From NCBI GenBank assembly GCA_965199235.1, contig CBDAQU010000002.1, positions 186,001 to 250,000 on the forward strand: 64,000 nucleotides of DNA. Reading direction: 5' to 3'. Every line of letters starts with the position of its first letter. The stretch's first letter is position 1. The translations under genes and the position numbers were made by a program. Origin of the DNA: BOG-908 sp965199235. GTDB lineage: Bacteria > Pseudomonadota > Alphaproteobacteria > Acetobacterales > Acetobacteraceae. The notes under the pieces were generated by a model. The model had not been told where the DNA came from. It saw nothing but the letters and a program-made list of their open reading frames with translations, and made no database searches. Positions 26,120 to 34,808 of this stretch are shown one piece after another.

Positions 26120-27241
26120 CTAGCGCGTGGCTGCCAGCGCTGGGGCAGCGGCCAGGTCCTGCCCTGGTTCGAGGCATGGCATGACCGCGCCCAGCCGGCC
26201 CAGCCCTTCGCGGATGCGGTCGTTGAAGCGGTGCACCACCATGTCGATGGCGACGTCGGTCGCGTGGGCAAAGCCTTCGGCGTCCGTGCCGCCGTGGGAT
26301 TTCACCACCACCCCGTTCAGCCCCAGCATCACCGCGCCGTTGTAGCGGCGCGGATCGAGCCAGACCTTCATCTGGTCGAGCCCTGGCTTGGCCAGCAGGT
26401 AGCCCATCTTGGACGACAGGCTGCTCGAAAAGATCTGCCGCAGCAGGTCGGTCACCAGCCGCAGCGCTCCCTCGCCCGTCTTGAGCGCCACGTTGCCGGT
26501 GAAGCCGTCGGTCACCACCACGTCCGTCGTGCCGGCGGCGATGTCGTGGCCCTCCACGAAGCCGTGGAACTGCGCGCCGATGTGGCTCGCGCGGATGATC
26601 TCGGCGGCGCCGCGCACGCGGTCGTCGCCCTTGAGTTCCTCAGATCCCACGTTCAGCACGCCGATGGTGGGCGCGGTCAGGCCCAGCACCGTGCGGGCGA
26701 ACATGTCGCCCAGCAGCGAGAACTCGACGAGGTTGCGGGTGTCGCAGGCGACGTTGGCACCCAGGTCCAGCATCACCACGTCGCCGCGGGCAGACGGCAT
26801 GATGGCGGCCATCGCAGGGCGGTCGATTCCCGGAAGCGTTTTCAGCACGATCTTTGACAGCGCGAGCAGGGCGCCGCTGTTGCCGGCGGAGACCACGCCA
26901 TGCGCCTCGCCGCGCGCCACCGCGTCGATCGCCAGGCGCATGCTGGCCCGTCGCATGCGCAACGCGACCGTCGGCTTGCAGTCGCTGCTGACCGAATCGG
27001 GCGTGTGCCGCGTCGTGCAGACGGCGGCGGCGCGTTTGCAGCGCGCCAGCAGCGGCGTGAGCCTGGCCTCGTCGCCCACCAGCAGAAACCGCGCGCCAGG
27101 ATGCCGCTCCGCGGCGATGCCTAGCCCGGCGACCACAATGTCTGGGGCATGGTCGCCACCCATCGCGTCGACCGCCAAGGTAAAAATGCCAGTGGTATCC
27201 TGACCGGGACCGGTGTCGGTCACGCCGCGATCCGGGCCCAC
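26120..27241 (-). CDS. plsX: Phosphate acyltransferase PlsX
   Basis: About 373 residues. It makes acyl-phosphate from acyl-ACP for phospholipid synthesis; PlsY, encoded at 36.1 kb, uses the product. Conserved stretches are LAVDAMGGDHAPDIVVAG at the N-terminus, MRLAIDAVARGEAHGVVSAGNSGALLALS in the middle, and ILDLGAN-type VMLDLGANVACDTRNLVEF. The start is uncertain: GTG at 27241, or GTG 27223 (MTDTGPG...). It sits between rpmF and fabH in the usual order. Confidence 0.95.
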   Translation of the reverse strand: MGPDRGVTDTGPGQDTTGIFTLAVDAMGGDHAPDIVVAGLGIAAERHPGARFLLVGDEARLTPLLARCKRAAAVCTTRHTPDSVSSDCKPTVALRMRRASMRLAIDAVARGEAHGVVSAGNSGALLALSKIVLKTLPGIDRPAMAAIMPSARGDVVMLDLGANVACDTRNLVEFSLLGDMFARTVLGLTAPTIGVLNVGSEELKGDDRVRGAAEIIRASHIGAQFHGFVEGHDIAAGTTDVVVTDGFTGNVALKTGEGALRLVTDLLRQIFSSSLSSKMGYLLAKPGLDQMKVWLDPRRYNGAVMLGLNGVVVKSHGGTDAEGFAHATDVAIDMVVHRFNDRIREGLGRLGAVMPCLEPGQDLAAAPALAATR

Positions 27242-27248
27242 GCGGGCA

Positions 27249-27452
27249 TCAGACGCGAACGGCGCCCTTCAGGGCCTTTCCGGCCGTCACCACTTCACGT
27301 CCATCATAGTGGCCGCAATGCGAGCACACGTGGTGCGGGCGCTTCAGCTCGCCGCAGTTGCTGCAATCGGCATGGGCCTCGATCGGCAGCGCCTGGTGGC
27401 TGCGGCGCATGCCGCGGCGGCTGGGCGAGGTTTTCCGTTTTGGAACGGCCAT
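27249..27452 (-). CDS. rpmF: 50S ribosomal protein L32 (bL32)
   Basis: 67 residues starting MAVPKRKTSPSRRGMRRSHQAL. Two cysteine pairs, CSNC and CSHC, form a zinc ribbon, so this is the zinc-binding form. That contrasts with L33 and L36 in the same window, which lack such sites. It is part of the large ribosomal subunit. plsX follows within 8 bases, the conserved yceD-rpmF-plsX-fabH order. Confidence 0.96.
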   Translation of the reverse strand: MAVPKRKTSPSRRGMRRSHQALPIEAHADCSNCGELKRPHHVCSHCGHYDGREVVTAGKALKGAVRV

Positions 27453-27597
27453 GACGCGTGAACTCCACTTCGGAACAGCGCAGCCGGCGGACCGTGATCC
27501 GGTCGGCGCCGCGCGCTGCACTGAAAAGACTGCGGGCGGGCGATCTAGCAGAGCTACAGGAGGCTCGCAAGGCGCGGCCCTCGGCCCGGTTCGGCCT

Positions 27598-28134
27598 TCA
27601 ATGCCTGGGCAGCAGCTTGCTCAGGCCGGCAAACGCGCCGGTGTCCCGCGGCTGGGAGTCGACTGGCAGTTCGGCACCCGGCATGCGCGGGAACGGGTCC
27701 AGCGACAGCGCCAGTTGCTCGCTTGCAGCCTCGCCGAGGTCGAGCACGCCGCCGGTATAGGTCACCTCGTCGTCGGAATCGAGGTCCAGCTCCTCGCTCT
27801 GCCTGCCCTCCGGCACGAACCTCACGGAGAAACGCTCCACCAGCTCGGCGTCGAACGGCTCCAGCGTCACCACGCAGGATTGCCGCACGCACGCGCGCAG
27901 CAGCCCGTGGGCTTCCACCGTCTCGGCCTCGGCCAGCCTGAGCTCGAACCGGCACACCAGGCTGTGGATGGCCAGGACGCCCATCCGTCTGGAGAGCGCT
28001 TCGCGTTCGGCCGGCTTGGCTTCCACGGTGAACTCGGCGGCGGCCCCGATCCTGGCCGTGGGGAACGGCCGCCGCATCTCGGGCGCCACGGTGTCTGGAG
28101 CGAGCGCGCCGCCACCGCTCGCCTGGCCGCTCAT
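27598..28134 (-). CDS. YceD family protein (DUF177)
   Basis: 178 residues. The C-terminal half carries the YceD signature, ending LGEAASEQLALSLDPFPRMPGAEL, with the conserved E-Q-x-x-L-x-L-x-P-x-P pattern. ACVRQSCVVTLEPFDAELVERFSVRF is in the middle. The family is linked to large ribosomal subunit or 23S rRNA assembly and almost always lies next to rpmF, as here. Its ATG overlaps the chaperone stop as ATGA. Confidence 0.9.
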   Translation of the reverse strand: MSGQASGGGALAPDTVAPEMRRPFPTARIGAAAEFTVEAKPAEREALSRRMGVLAIHSLVCRFELRLAEAETVEAHGLLRACVRQSCVVTLEPFDAELVERFSVRFVPEGRQSEELDLDSDDEVTYTGGVLDLGEAASEQLALSLDPFPRMPGAELPVDSQPRDTGAFAGLSKLLPRH

Positions 28135-28688
28135 GCAGCCGCTTCCCTCAGGGCGTCGGCGGCGCTGAGGAACCGGGCATCGCCGCCGGCCAATTGTTCG
28201 AGTGTGTGGGCGGACAGCGCGCGGTCCTGCGCCAGGGCCACGCTGGACAGCGCCTCGGCACTGCCGGGCGGGGCGTCACCGCGCCACACGTTGCGGCCGA
28301 GCGCCTCGGCGAGCGCCTCCCCGTCGCCCACCGCCAGCGGCGCCTCGTACGCCATGGCGCGGCCGTGAAACGCCTCCCACATCTGGCGTATCTTGCGGCC
28401 GACCGACAACTCGCTGACGCCGATCTCGCGCAGCGAGAAATCCATGTCGGCGAACATCGCGTCGAACACCGCCTGGGCCAGGGCAGGCCCGGGGGAAGGA
28501 AGCCCGCGGACGCGGCGGATCAGCAGGGCCGCGAACAGCCCGATCAGGTCGAACCGGCCGTCCAGCGTGTCCGGCACGAGCAGGCGCTCGAAATACAGCG
28601 GGTCCCTGGCCGCCTGAACGCTGCTCGTGTAAAGGGCGAAACCGGCTCGCTCATGCCGGCGGGAGCCGATCAGACCAAAGAACGCCAT
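28131..28688 (-). CDS. Ubiquinol-cytochrome c chaperone family protein (CBP3-like)
   Basis: 185 residues. LYTSSVQAARDPLYFERLLVPDTLDGRFDLIGLFAALLIRRV is the signature of the bc1-complex chaperone family related to yeast Cbp3. It is followed by QAVFDAMFADMDFSLREIGVSELSVGRKIRQMWEAFHGR. Members help assemble cytochrome b. I start at ATG 28688 (MAFFGLIG) because homology begins there. It is first gene of the yceD-rpmF-plsX-fabH unit and divergent from bamE. Confidence 0.92.
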   Translation of the reverse strand: MAFFGLIGSRRHERAGFALYTSSVQAARDPLYFERLLVPDTLDGRFDLIGLFAALLIRRVRGLPSPGPALAQAVFDAMFADMDFSLREIGVSELSVGRKIRQMWEAFHGRAMAYEAPLAVGDGEALAEALGRNVWRGDAPPGSAEALSSVALAQDRALSAHTLEQLAGGDARFLSAADALREAAA

Positions 28689-28860
28689 TTCCGGGTGAAA
28701 CTTTCGGACACGATGTGGCGGGAATATTGGGCCAGGCTGCCGCGCCTGCAATCTGCGGCACCCCGCCTGTTCATTGACACAAACTGCGCGGCTGTGACAC
28801 CCAGGCGCGCCCGCCACGTCCAGTTCAGTCTCGGAGCCACCGACGGGCGAGGACATCAGA

Positions 28861-29388
28861 TTGCGTCTCTCCCCCTGCTTGCGCGTGCTGGTTGTCGTGC
28901 CTCTGCTCAGCGCAGCAGGCTGCGGCGTGGTCGGCGTCTTCAACCCGACTCTCAAGCAGCGCGGCTCGCTGGTGGAACCCGACGCGCTGCGCGAGCTGAC
29001 CCCTGGGGTGTCGAGCCGTGCGGATGCGGTGGCGCTGATCGGGTCACCGACCGCGCGCGCGACGTTCGACGACAACACCTGGATCTACATCAGCCAGGTG
29101 ACCAGCACGCGCATCGGACGCACGCCTGGCGTCACGCAACAGAAGGTGGTGATCCTGACCTTCGACCAGGGCGGCACGCTGCGCGGCATCGACCAGCGTT
29201 CCAAGCAGGACGGCAAGCCGGTCGACATGGCGGCCGGCGCCACGCCCTCGCCGGGCAGCGAGGCGTCGTTCCTGCAGCAGCTGTTCGGCAACGTGGGCAA
29301 GTTCACGCCGGCAGGGCTGCCGGGCGGGTTGGGCTCCAACGGACCGGCGTCGCAGCAGCCCGGCAACACGGGCAACTCGCTGCGCTAG
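28861..29388 (+). CDS. bamE: Outer membrane assembly factor BamE
   Basis: 175 residues. A lipoprotein signal peptide with lipobox LSAAGC (cysteine at about residue 21) anchors it in the outer membrane. The SmpA/OmlA domain follows: VSSRADAVALIGSPTARATFDDNTWIYIS and QQKVVILTFDQGGTLRGID. BamE stabilises the BAM complex that inserts beta-barrel proteins. The start is TTG 28861, preceded by GGCGAGG; no ATG lies in frame before the signal peptide. The tail after residue 120 is glycine/serine-rich and disordered. Confidence 0.92.
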   Translation: MRLSPCLRVLVVVPLLSAAGCGVVGVFNPTLKQRGSLVEPDALRELTPGVSSRADAVALIGSPTARATFDDNTWIYISQVTSTRIGRTPGVTQQKVVILTFDQGGTLRGIDQRSKQDGKPVDMAAGATPSPGSEASFLQQLFGNVGKFTPAGLPGGLGSNGPASQQPGNTGNSLR

Positions 29389-29389
29389 C

Positions 29390-29434
29390 CCGGTTTCACG
29401 TCCGCCTACTCGCGGGCACTCTCAGTGGAACCGG
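29390..29434. terminator. Stem-loop between bamE and comEC
   Basis: CCGGTTTCAC (29390-29399) pairs with GTGGAACCGG (29425-29434) with one G-T pair, leaving a 25-base loop. It starts two bases after the bamE stop and lies between convergent genes. There is no strong U-run, so its activity as an intrinsic terminator is uncertain. Confidence 0.4.
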
Positions 29435-29473
29435 TCTAGAATTCAGCAAGCCAGGGCGAGCCAGCAGGCTTGT

Positions 29474-31507
29474 TCATTCGGTCTGGGCCATCGGCAGGCC
29501 TGGGCGGGGCAGCAGCACCCAGGGCCGGTCGCCGCGCGTGGCGCGGTCGGTGACGACCTGCGGGCCGGTCGGAACAAGGCGGACGACCGACGCCCCGTCC
29601 ACGGAGGCGGCGGCCCGGTCGATCACCCTTCGGCCTGGGCAGGCGCCGCGCAGCCAGGCCGACGAGATGATCAGCGCGGCCGAGCAATCGGCCGACGACA
29701 CGCGGCTCACCAGCAGGATCGGGGTGTCGCGTATCGTGACCCTGCATGACCCCGGCCGGCAGGCGGGGCCGCGCAGAGGCTCGGCTGGCGTGCCGGCCCA
29801 GATCCGGCCGGGTGCGGCCGCTTCGAACGCGGTCAGTCCCGGCGCGTGGTCGACCAGCGTGCGGCCTTGCGCGTGCACGGCGATCAGCCTGGCTTGCGGC
29901 CCCACCAGCACGTCCGGCGGCGGCGCCAGGAACGGCGCGGCCAGCCCCGCCGCGACCGGCAGGAGGCCCGCCAGCCGCAGCTTGCCGCGCCATAGCCCGC
30001 CCCAGACCAAGCCGCCCGCCACCAGGGCCACGCTCCACCCGGGCATCTGCGGCACCGGCAGGCTTGCTTCCGGCCAGCCCGCGACCGCGTGCGCTATGCC
30101 GTTCAGGCCGCGCACGCCCCAGCCCATCGGCGCCAACGCCAGACGCTCCAGCCCCAGCGGCATCAGCGCCAGCGCCGCCAGCCCGAACGGCATCACCCAC
30201 AGCGCGGTGAGCGGCACGGCGAGCATGTTGGCCGGCACGTAATACAGCGTGGCGCGGCCGAAATGATAGGCGGCGAACGGCAGGGACGCGGTGCCGGCCA
30301 GAGCGCTGGTCAGCACCAGCCCCGACACGTACAGCGCGGGACGGCGCCACCACGCGGCCTCCCCCACCCGCGCCAGGGCGGGACGCGCCGTCTCGTAGCC
30401 GGCGATCAGCACGAGGACGGCCGAAAAACTCATCTGGAAGCTGACGCCCACGACCGAGGCGGGCGAGATCGCCATCAGCAGCAGCGCGGCCAGGGCCAGC
30501 CCGCGCAACGAGACGGCGCGCCGACCGGTGAGCACGCCGAGCGTGACCAGGCACGCCATGGCGAAGCTGCGCATGATGGGCAGATGCGCGCCGGTCAGCG
30601 CCATGTAGGACGCTCCCGCGGCAAGTGCCGCCAGCGCTGCGATCTGCCGCGTCGGCCAGTGCAGGGCCGCCCACTCCCATGCCGCCAGCCCCAAGCGGGT
30701 GGCGGCGAACACCAGGCCCATGACGATGCCGATATGCAGGCCCGCCACGGCGAGCAGGTGCGCCAGCCCGGAATCCTGGAACGCCGCGCGGTCGGGCAGC
30801 GGTATGGCGGTGCCGATGCCGGTCAGCAGCGTGGAAGCGATCGCGCCGTCGGCGCCTGGCAGCGCCGCCAGGATGCGTTGGGAGGTTTGTGAGCGCAGCG
30901 CGGCCCAGCGGCCGGCGCCGGCGCTGTGCAGCATCGTTGCCGGACCGATGGCGAAACCGTAGCCGGTGAGGCCGCTGAAGAACGCGTCGCGCTGCGTGTC
31001 CCAGCCGCCCGGGTAGTCTGGCGGGGACGGGGCGCTCAGCAGCGCGCGCAGCTGCACCGTGTCGCCGGGGTCGATCGGCACCGCGTCGCTGGTGCGCAAC
31101 CGCACGCGGACGGCCCGTGCGATCGGCGCGTCGCCGTCCATCGAGGGGGTGGCCAGCGTGACGCGCCGTCCCTCCGGCAGCAGGTCGAGCACCGCGACGC
31201 GGCCGGTGAGCACGACGGCATGGCGGGGCATCGCCACCCAGGCGGGCGCGCGCGCGGTGGCCGCACAGGCGAGCGCGAAGCCCGTGCAGGCAAACGCCGC
31301 GCACAGGGCGGCCGCGCGCGCCACCGGCCAGCGCCACAGGGCGGCGGCGAGGCCGATGGCCGCGGCGGCGCAGGCCGCCGACCAGGCGAGCGAGGGCTCC
31401 GTCGTGCGGTTGAAATAGGCCAGGATGCCGCACGCCATGAGGACCGGCAGGAACAGCACGAAGCGGCCGCGCTGCTCGGTCAGAAAGGCGTCGAAAACGT
31501 TGCGCAC
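29474..31507 (-). CDS. comEC: ComEC/Rec2 DNA-uptake channel protein
   Basis: 677 residues. The N-terminal DUF4131 region has several membrane segments (FVLFLPVLMACGILAYF and following). The competence domain then shows GIAH-like SGLAHLLAVAGLHIGIVMGLVFA and a series of hydrophobic helices to about residue 500. This protein carries single-stranded DNA across the inner membrane in natural transformation. The C-terminal ~140 residues replace the metallo-beta-lactamase domain of long ComEC proteins and lack its HxHxDH motif. DprA, which protects incoming DNA, is encoded 5 kb away. Confidence 0.93.
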   Translation of the reverse strand: MRNVFDAFLTEQRGRFVLFLPVLMACGILAYFNRTTEPSLAWSAACAAAAIGLAAALWRWPVARAAALCAAFACTGFALACAATARAPAWVAMPRHAVVLTGRVAVLDLLPEGRRVTLATPSMDGDAPIARAVRVRLRTSDAVPIDPGDTVQLRALLSAPSPPDYPGGWDTQRDAFFSGLTGYGFAIGPATMLHSAGAGRWAALRSQTSQRILAALPGADGAIASTLLTGIGTAIPLPDRAAFQDSGLAHLLAVAGLHIGIVMGLVFAATRLGLAAWEWAALHWPTRQIAALAALAAGASYMALTGAHLPIMRSFAMACLVTLGVLTGRRAVSLRGLALAALLLMAISPASVVGVSFQMSFSAVLVLIAGYETARPALARVGEAAWWRRPALYVSGLVLTSALAGTASLPFAAYHFGRATLYYVPANMLAVPLTALWVMPFGLAALALMPLGLERLALAPMGWGVRGLNGIAHAVAGWPEASLPVPQMPGWSVALVAGGLVWGGLWRGKLRLAGLLPVAAGLAAPFLAPPPDVLVGPQARLIAVHAQGRTLVDHAPGLTAFEAAAPGRIWAGTPAEPLRGPACRPGSCRVTIRDTPILLVSRVSSADCSAALIISSAWLRGACPGRRVIDRAAASVDGASVVRLVPTGPQVVTDRATRGDRPWVLLPRPGLPMAQTE

Positions 31508-31589
31508 GCGGTCAGACTAGGCGGGATCGCGGCGCCGGGCCATCCCCCGCCGATGACTTGCGCGGCCTGGACCGGTAAACAGCCGCGCC

Positions 31590-32990
31590 ATGACCGTACG
31601 CACCCGTTTCGCGCCAAGCCCCACCGGCCTGCTCCACGTCGGCGGCGCGCGCACCGCGCTGTTCAACTACCTGTTCGCGCGCCACCACGGCGGCCGGTTC
31701 CTGCTCCGCATCGAGGACACCGACCGCGCGCGCAGCACGCAGGAAGCGGTCGACGTGATCCTGCAGGGGCTCGACTGGCTGGGCCTGAATCCGGACGAGC
31801 CGCCGCTGTTCCAATCCACCCGCGCCGCCCGCCATGCCGAGGTGGCGCATGCGTTGCTCGCCTGCGGACGGGCCTATCGCTGTTACACCAGCGCCGAGGA
31901 GCTGCGCGAGCTGCGCGAGCGCGCCGCGGCCGAGGGCCGCCCGCCGCGCTACGACGGACGCTGGCGCGACCGCGATCCGGCTGACGCGCCGCCCGGTGTG
32001 GCGCCCGTCATCCGCCTGCGCGCCCCGCAGGCGGGCGAGACGATGGTGAACGACCTGGTGCAGGGCCAGGTGCGCGTCCAAAACACCGAGTTGGACGACA
32101 TGATCATTCTTCGGAGTGACGGCACGCCCACGTATCTGCACGCGGTGGTGGTGGACGACCACGACATGGCCATCACCCACGTGATCCGCGGCGACGATCA
32201 CCTGACCAACACGTTCCGCCAGGTGCAGATTTTCGATGCTCTGGGCTGGGACAGGCCCGCCTTCGCGCACATACCGCTGATCCACGGCGCGGACGGCGCG
32301 AAACTCTCCAAGCGCCACGGGGCGGTCAGCGTGCTGGAGTTCGACGTGCAGGGTTTTCTTCCCGAGGCGCTGTGCAATTACCTGCTCCGGCTCGGCTGGG
32401 GGCATGGCGACGCGGAAATCTTATCCCGCGACGAGGGGGTAGCCTTGTTCGACCTGGACGGCGTGGGCCGCGCGGCCAGCCGCATGGACTACGCCAAGCT
32501 GACGCACCTGAACGGCGTGTGGCTTCGGCAGGCCGACGACGCCCGGCTGACCGCCGAGGTGACGCGCCGCCTGGCCGGGATCGAGGGCGTGGTGCTGGAC
32601 GTGGTGACCGAGACGCGCGTGCTGGCGCTGATGCCAGGACTGAAGGAGCGCGCCAAAACGCTGGTGGAGCTGGCGCAGAGTGCCGCGTTCCTGGCCCGCC
32701 GCGCCCCGTTGCCGTTCGACGAAAAGGCGCGCGGGCTGCTGACGCCGGAGGCACGCGGGCTGCTGGCGGGGCTGGCCGAGCGGCTGGCGGAGACGGATTT
32801 TTCGCAGGGCGCGGTGGACGGGGCGTTGCGCGCCTATGCGGAGGCAAATGGCAGAAAGCTTGGGCAGGTGGCGCAGCCGCTGCGCGCGGCGCTGACTGGC
32901 GGCACGACGAGCCCTGGGATCGATGCGACTTTGGCGGCATTGGGGCGGGACGAGGCGCTGGCGCGAATGGCGGCTGCCGTGAAGTCATGA
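31590..32990 (+). CDS. gltX: Glutamyl-tRNA synthetase
   Basis: 466 residues, class Ic synthetase charging tRNA-Glu. The HIGH motif appears as PTGLLHVGGARTALFN, and the KMSKS motif as GAKLSKRHG near residue 240. RIEDTDRARSTQEAVD lies between them and is typical. The C-terminal helical anticodon-binding domain is complete. GltX at this length may charge tRNA-Gln too where gatCAB is present. Divergent from comEC; the following 800 bases hold only gene remnants. Confidence 0.97.
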   Translation: MTVRTRFAPSPTGLLHVGGARTALFNYLFARHHGGRFLLRIEDTDRARSTQEAVDVILQGLDWLGLNPDEPPLFQSTRAARHAEVAHALLACGRAYRCYTSAEELRELRERAAAEGRPPRYDGRWRDRDPADAPPGVAPVIRLRAPQAGETMVNDLVQGQVRVQNTELDDMIILRSDGTPTYLHAVVVDDHDMAITHVIRGDDHLTNTFRQVQIFDALGWDRPAFAHIPLIHGADGAKLSKRHGAVSVLEFDVQGFLPEALCNYLLRLGWGHGDAEILSRDEGVALFDLDGVGRAASRMDYAKLTHLNGVWLRQADDARLTAEVTRRLAGIEGVVLDVVTETRVLALMPGLKERAKTLVELAQSAAFLARRAPLPFDEKARGLLTPEARGLLAGLAERLAETDFSQGAVDGALRAYAEANGRKLGQVAQPLRAALTGGTTSPGIDATLAALGRDEALARMAAAVKS

Positions 32991-33091
32991 ACTGCCTGCA
33001 TTCTAAACGATACCAATCGGACCCTGCCTGTGAAGAGCCGGGGCTTGCGGGGAGCAGAGCTCGCAACCCAGTCCGGTGAAACCGGACCTGA

Positions 33092-33181
33092 TCGAGGAAA
33101 ATACGCCCGGTATCGCGTCGCGCGTCGGCAATTGATCACCCGCAGTGGAATCGTAACCTTGCCTTCGGAGGTGATGCGCAC
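33092..33181 (-). pseudogene. Scar joining a VapB antitoxin N-terminus to a VapC C-terminus
   Basis: From GTG 33181 the frame reads RITSEGKVTIPLR, the start of AbrB-type VapB antitoxins. It passes directly into VINCRRATRYRAYFPR, the end of VapC PIN toxins (family pattern TRDAxRYRxYFP). The middle of both genes is missing, so a deletion has fused the two ends. The DNA also contains ACGCGCGACGCG (Thr-Arg-Asp-Ala) in the neighbouring frame, showing a small indel as well. Confidence 0.55.
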
Positions 33182-33339
33182 CGGCTAATGGTCACCTTGA
33201 TCAGTCAGAACTGGCGGTCCGCAAGGCAGGCACGTCGCCCGGATGCTGTTGGCAATGCGGGTAAACCTTCGGCCCCGCCGATACTCTGTCGAGGCCAAGC
33301 GCGCGAGGCCAAGCGCGGCACGGGCTATGCCTGGCGACC

Positions 33340-33690
33340 GGGCGCAATCATTGCTAACTCGGAAAATAAGGCCGGTACCGCGCAGCATCGCGCGTCAGTA
33401 ACCGGTGGCCCGCAACAGCCGCATGCGCGCCGATGAAGAAATCCGACAACGGTGATCGCCTCTCGCCGCCGCGGCGACGATACGAAAGGTGAGCTTTGCC
33501 TGCCAGGAAGGCGGCCTCGAACGGGATGTTCTCACGACCATACACCGACGATGGAAGAGCGTCGTCGAGCGCGGCGATGTCGGGAAATCGAACCGAAACT
33601 TCGGCGTGGATGATCGGGTTTACCACCAGCCTGGTGCTGCTGGACGCGGCATCCAGCGCAGCTTTGGACCATGCAGACCAGTATGCGCAC
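33340..33690 (-). pseudogene. Degraded VapC PIN-domain toxin
   Basis: One frame retains SAWSKAALDAASSSTRLVVN, PIIHAEVSVRFPDIAALDDAL, LSDFFIGAHAAVAGHRLLTRDAARYR and PYFPS. These give the second, third and fourth acidic sites of a VapC toxin. GTG 33690 starts VRILV in another frame, which fits the true N-terminus, but the ~12 residues with the first catalytic aspartate (DTN) are missing and the frame shifts. The expected C-terminus (LAMIAP) is also out of frame. I read it as inactive. Confidence 0.65.
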
Positions 33691-33792
33691 GCCCGGCAAT
33701 TCCTTACCTCGAAAAGTAAGAATGAGCGGCGGCGGCGGTCGTTGCAGCCCTCAATCTTGCCCGCCCTACGCCCCACCCGCTACACCGCGCCC

Positions 33793-34725
33793 GTGCAGCC
33801 CCAACGACATTTGCTGGCGATCGAGGGAATGTATCCGCCCGAGATCGGCCAGCTACTCGACCTCGCCGAGAGCTACGCGCTGCTCAACCGGTCGGGAAAG
33901 ACGCAGCGGGACCTGCTGCGCGGGCGCACGCTGATCAACCTGTTCTTCGAGGACAGCACCCGCACCCGCACCAGCTTCGAACTGGCGGGCAAGCGGTTGG
34001 GGGCCGACGTGATCAACATGTCGGTCTCGGCCAGCAGCGTGAACAAGGGCGAGACGCTGCTGGATACGGCGACCACGCTGAACGCCATGCAGTGCGACCT
34101 GCTGGTGGTGCGCCACGACCAATCGGGCGCGCCGGCGCTGCTGGCGCAGAAGGTGGACGCAGCCGTGATCAACGCAGGCGACGGCACCCACGAACACCCC
34201 ACCCAGGCGCTGCTGGACGCGCTGACCATCCGCCGCCGCCGCGGTCGGCTGGACGGGCTGACGGTGGCGATCTGCGGCGACATCGCCCATAGCCGGGTCG
34301 CCCGCTCCAACATCTATCTGCTGACCACGATGGGGGCGGCGGTGCGGCTGGTCGGGCCGCCCACCCTGATGCCGGCGGGGGTGGAGCGGCTGGGCCTGCG
34401 CGTGTTCCACGACATGGATGCGGGGCTGGAGGGGGTGGACATCGTGATGATGCTGCGCCTGCAGCGCGAGCGGATGACCCGCGGCCTGGTACCGTCGGCG
34501 CGCGAGTTCTTCCGGTTCTACGGGCTGGATGCGGCAAGGCTGGCGCGGGCCAAGCCGGACGCGCTGGTGATGCATCCCGGGCCGATGAACCGCGGGGTGG
34601 AGATCGACAGTGCGGTGGCGGATGATCCGGCGAGGAGTTTGATCCGCGAGCAGGTCGAGATGGGGGTGGCGGTGCGGATGGCGGTGCTGGATGTGCTGGG
34701 GCGAAGGCAGATCCGAAATGTTTAA
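33793..34725 (+). CDS. pyrB: Aspartate carbamoyltransferase catalytic subunit
   Basis: 310 residues. It condenses carbamoyl phosphate with aspartate in pyrimidine synthesis. The carbamoyl-phosphate loop is FFEDSTRTRTSFELAGKRLG. SVNKGETLLDTA, VVRHDQSGAP, NAGDGTHEHPTQALLDALTI and HPGPMNRGVEI are all present. I chose GTG 33793 (MQPQRHLLAIEGM) because it gives the usual length; an open frame extends upstream through toxin remnants. The next gene is a non-catalytic-looking dihydroorotase homologue, with which ATCase of this class forms a complex. Confidence 0.96.
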   Translation: MQPQRHLLAIEGMYPPEIGQLLDLAESYALLNRSGKTQRDLLRGRTLINLFFEDSTRTRTSFELAGKRLGADVINMSVSASSVNKGETLLDTATTLNAMQCDLLVVRHDQSGAPALLAQKVDAAVINAGDGTHEHPTQALLDALTIRRRRGRLDGLTVAICGDIAHSRVARSNIYLLTTMGAAVRLVGPPTLMPAGVERLGLRVFHDMDAGLEGVDIVMMLRLQRERMTRGLVPSAREFFRFYGLDAARLARAKPDALVMHPGPMNRGVEIDSAVADDPARSLIREQVEMGVAVRMAVLDVLGRRQIRNV

Positions 34726-34804
34726 GTACTTCTTCTTCGAGAAGAAGAAGCAAGAGACTTTCATTCAAAAGTTTTTTGGTCCTTTTTTCCAAAAAAGGAC
34801 TACT
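34726..34804. repeat. A/T-rich double hairpin repeat, copy C
   Basis: The pyrB-pyrC gap holds two perfect hairpins. CTTCTTCTTC-GA-GAAGAAGAAG occupies 34729-34750, and GTCCTTTTTT-CC-AAAAAAGGAC occupies 34779-34800. The first half matches copy D at 55493 and the second half matches copy B at 13261. The second stem ends 8 bases before the pyrC TTG start, so it could pair over the ribosome binding region. Confidence 0.75.
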
Positions 34805-34808
34805 TGCC

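Larger units (their letters stand above)
32991..33792. other. Long intergenic stretch with toxin-antitoxin remnants
   Basis: These 802 bases between gltX and pyrB hold no intact gene. On the minus strand there are two degraded VapB/VapC pieces, annotated separately (33092-33181 and 33340-33690). I see nothing recognisable in 32991-33091 or 33182-33339. The last ~100 bases must hold the pyrB promoter, but no clear hexamers stand out. Confidence 0.6.

Noticed and set aside
28194..30242. Plus-strand open frame of 682 codons
   Set aside because: It crosses bamE and the end of comEC on the wrong frames; composition is that of shadow frames.
33185..33436. Two small open frames on opposite strands
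   Set aside because: No motif, no ribosome binding site, and they overlap each other and the VapC remnant.
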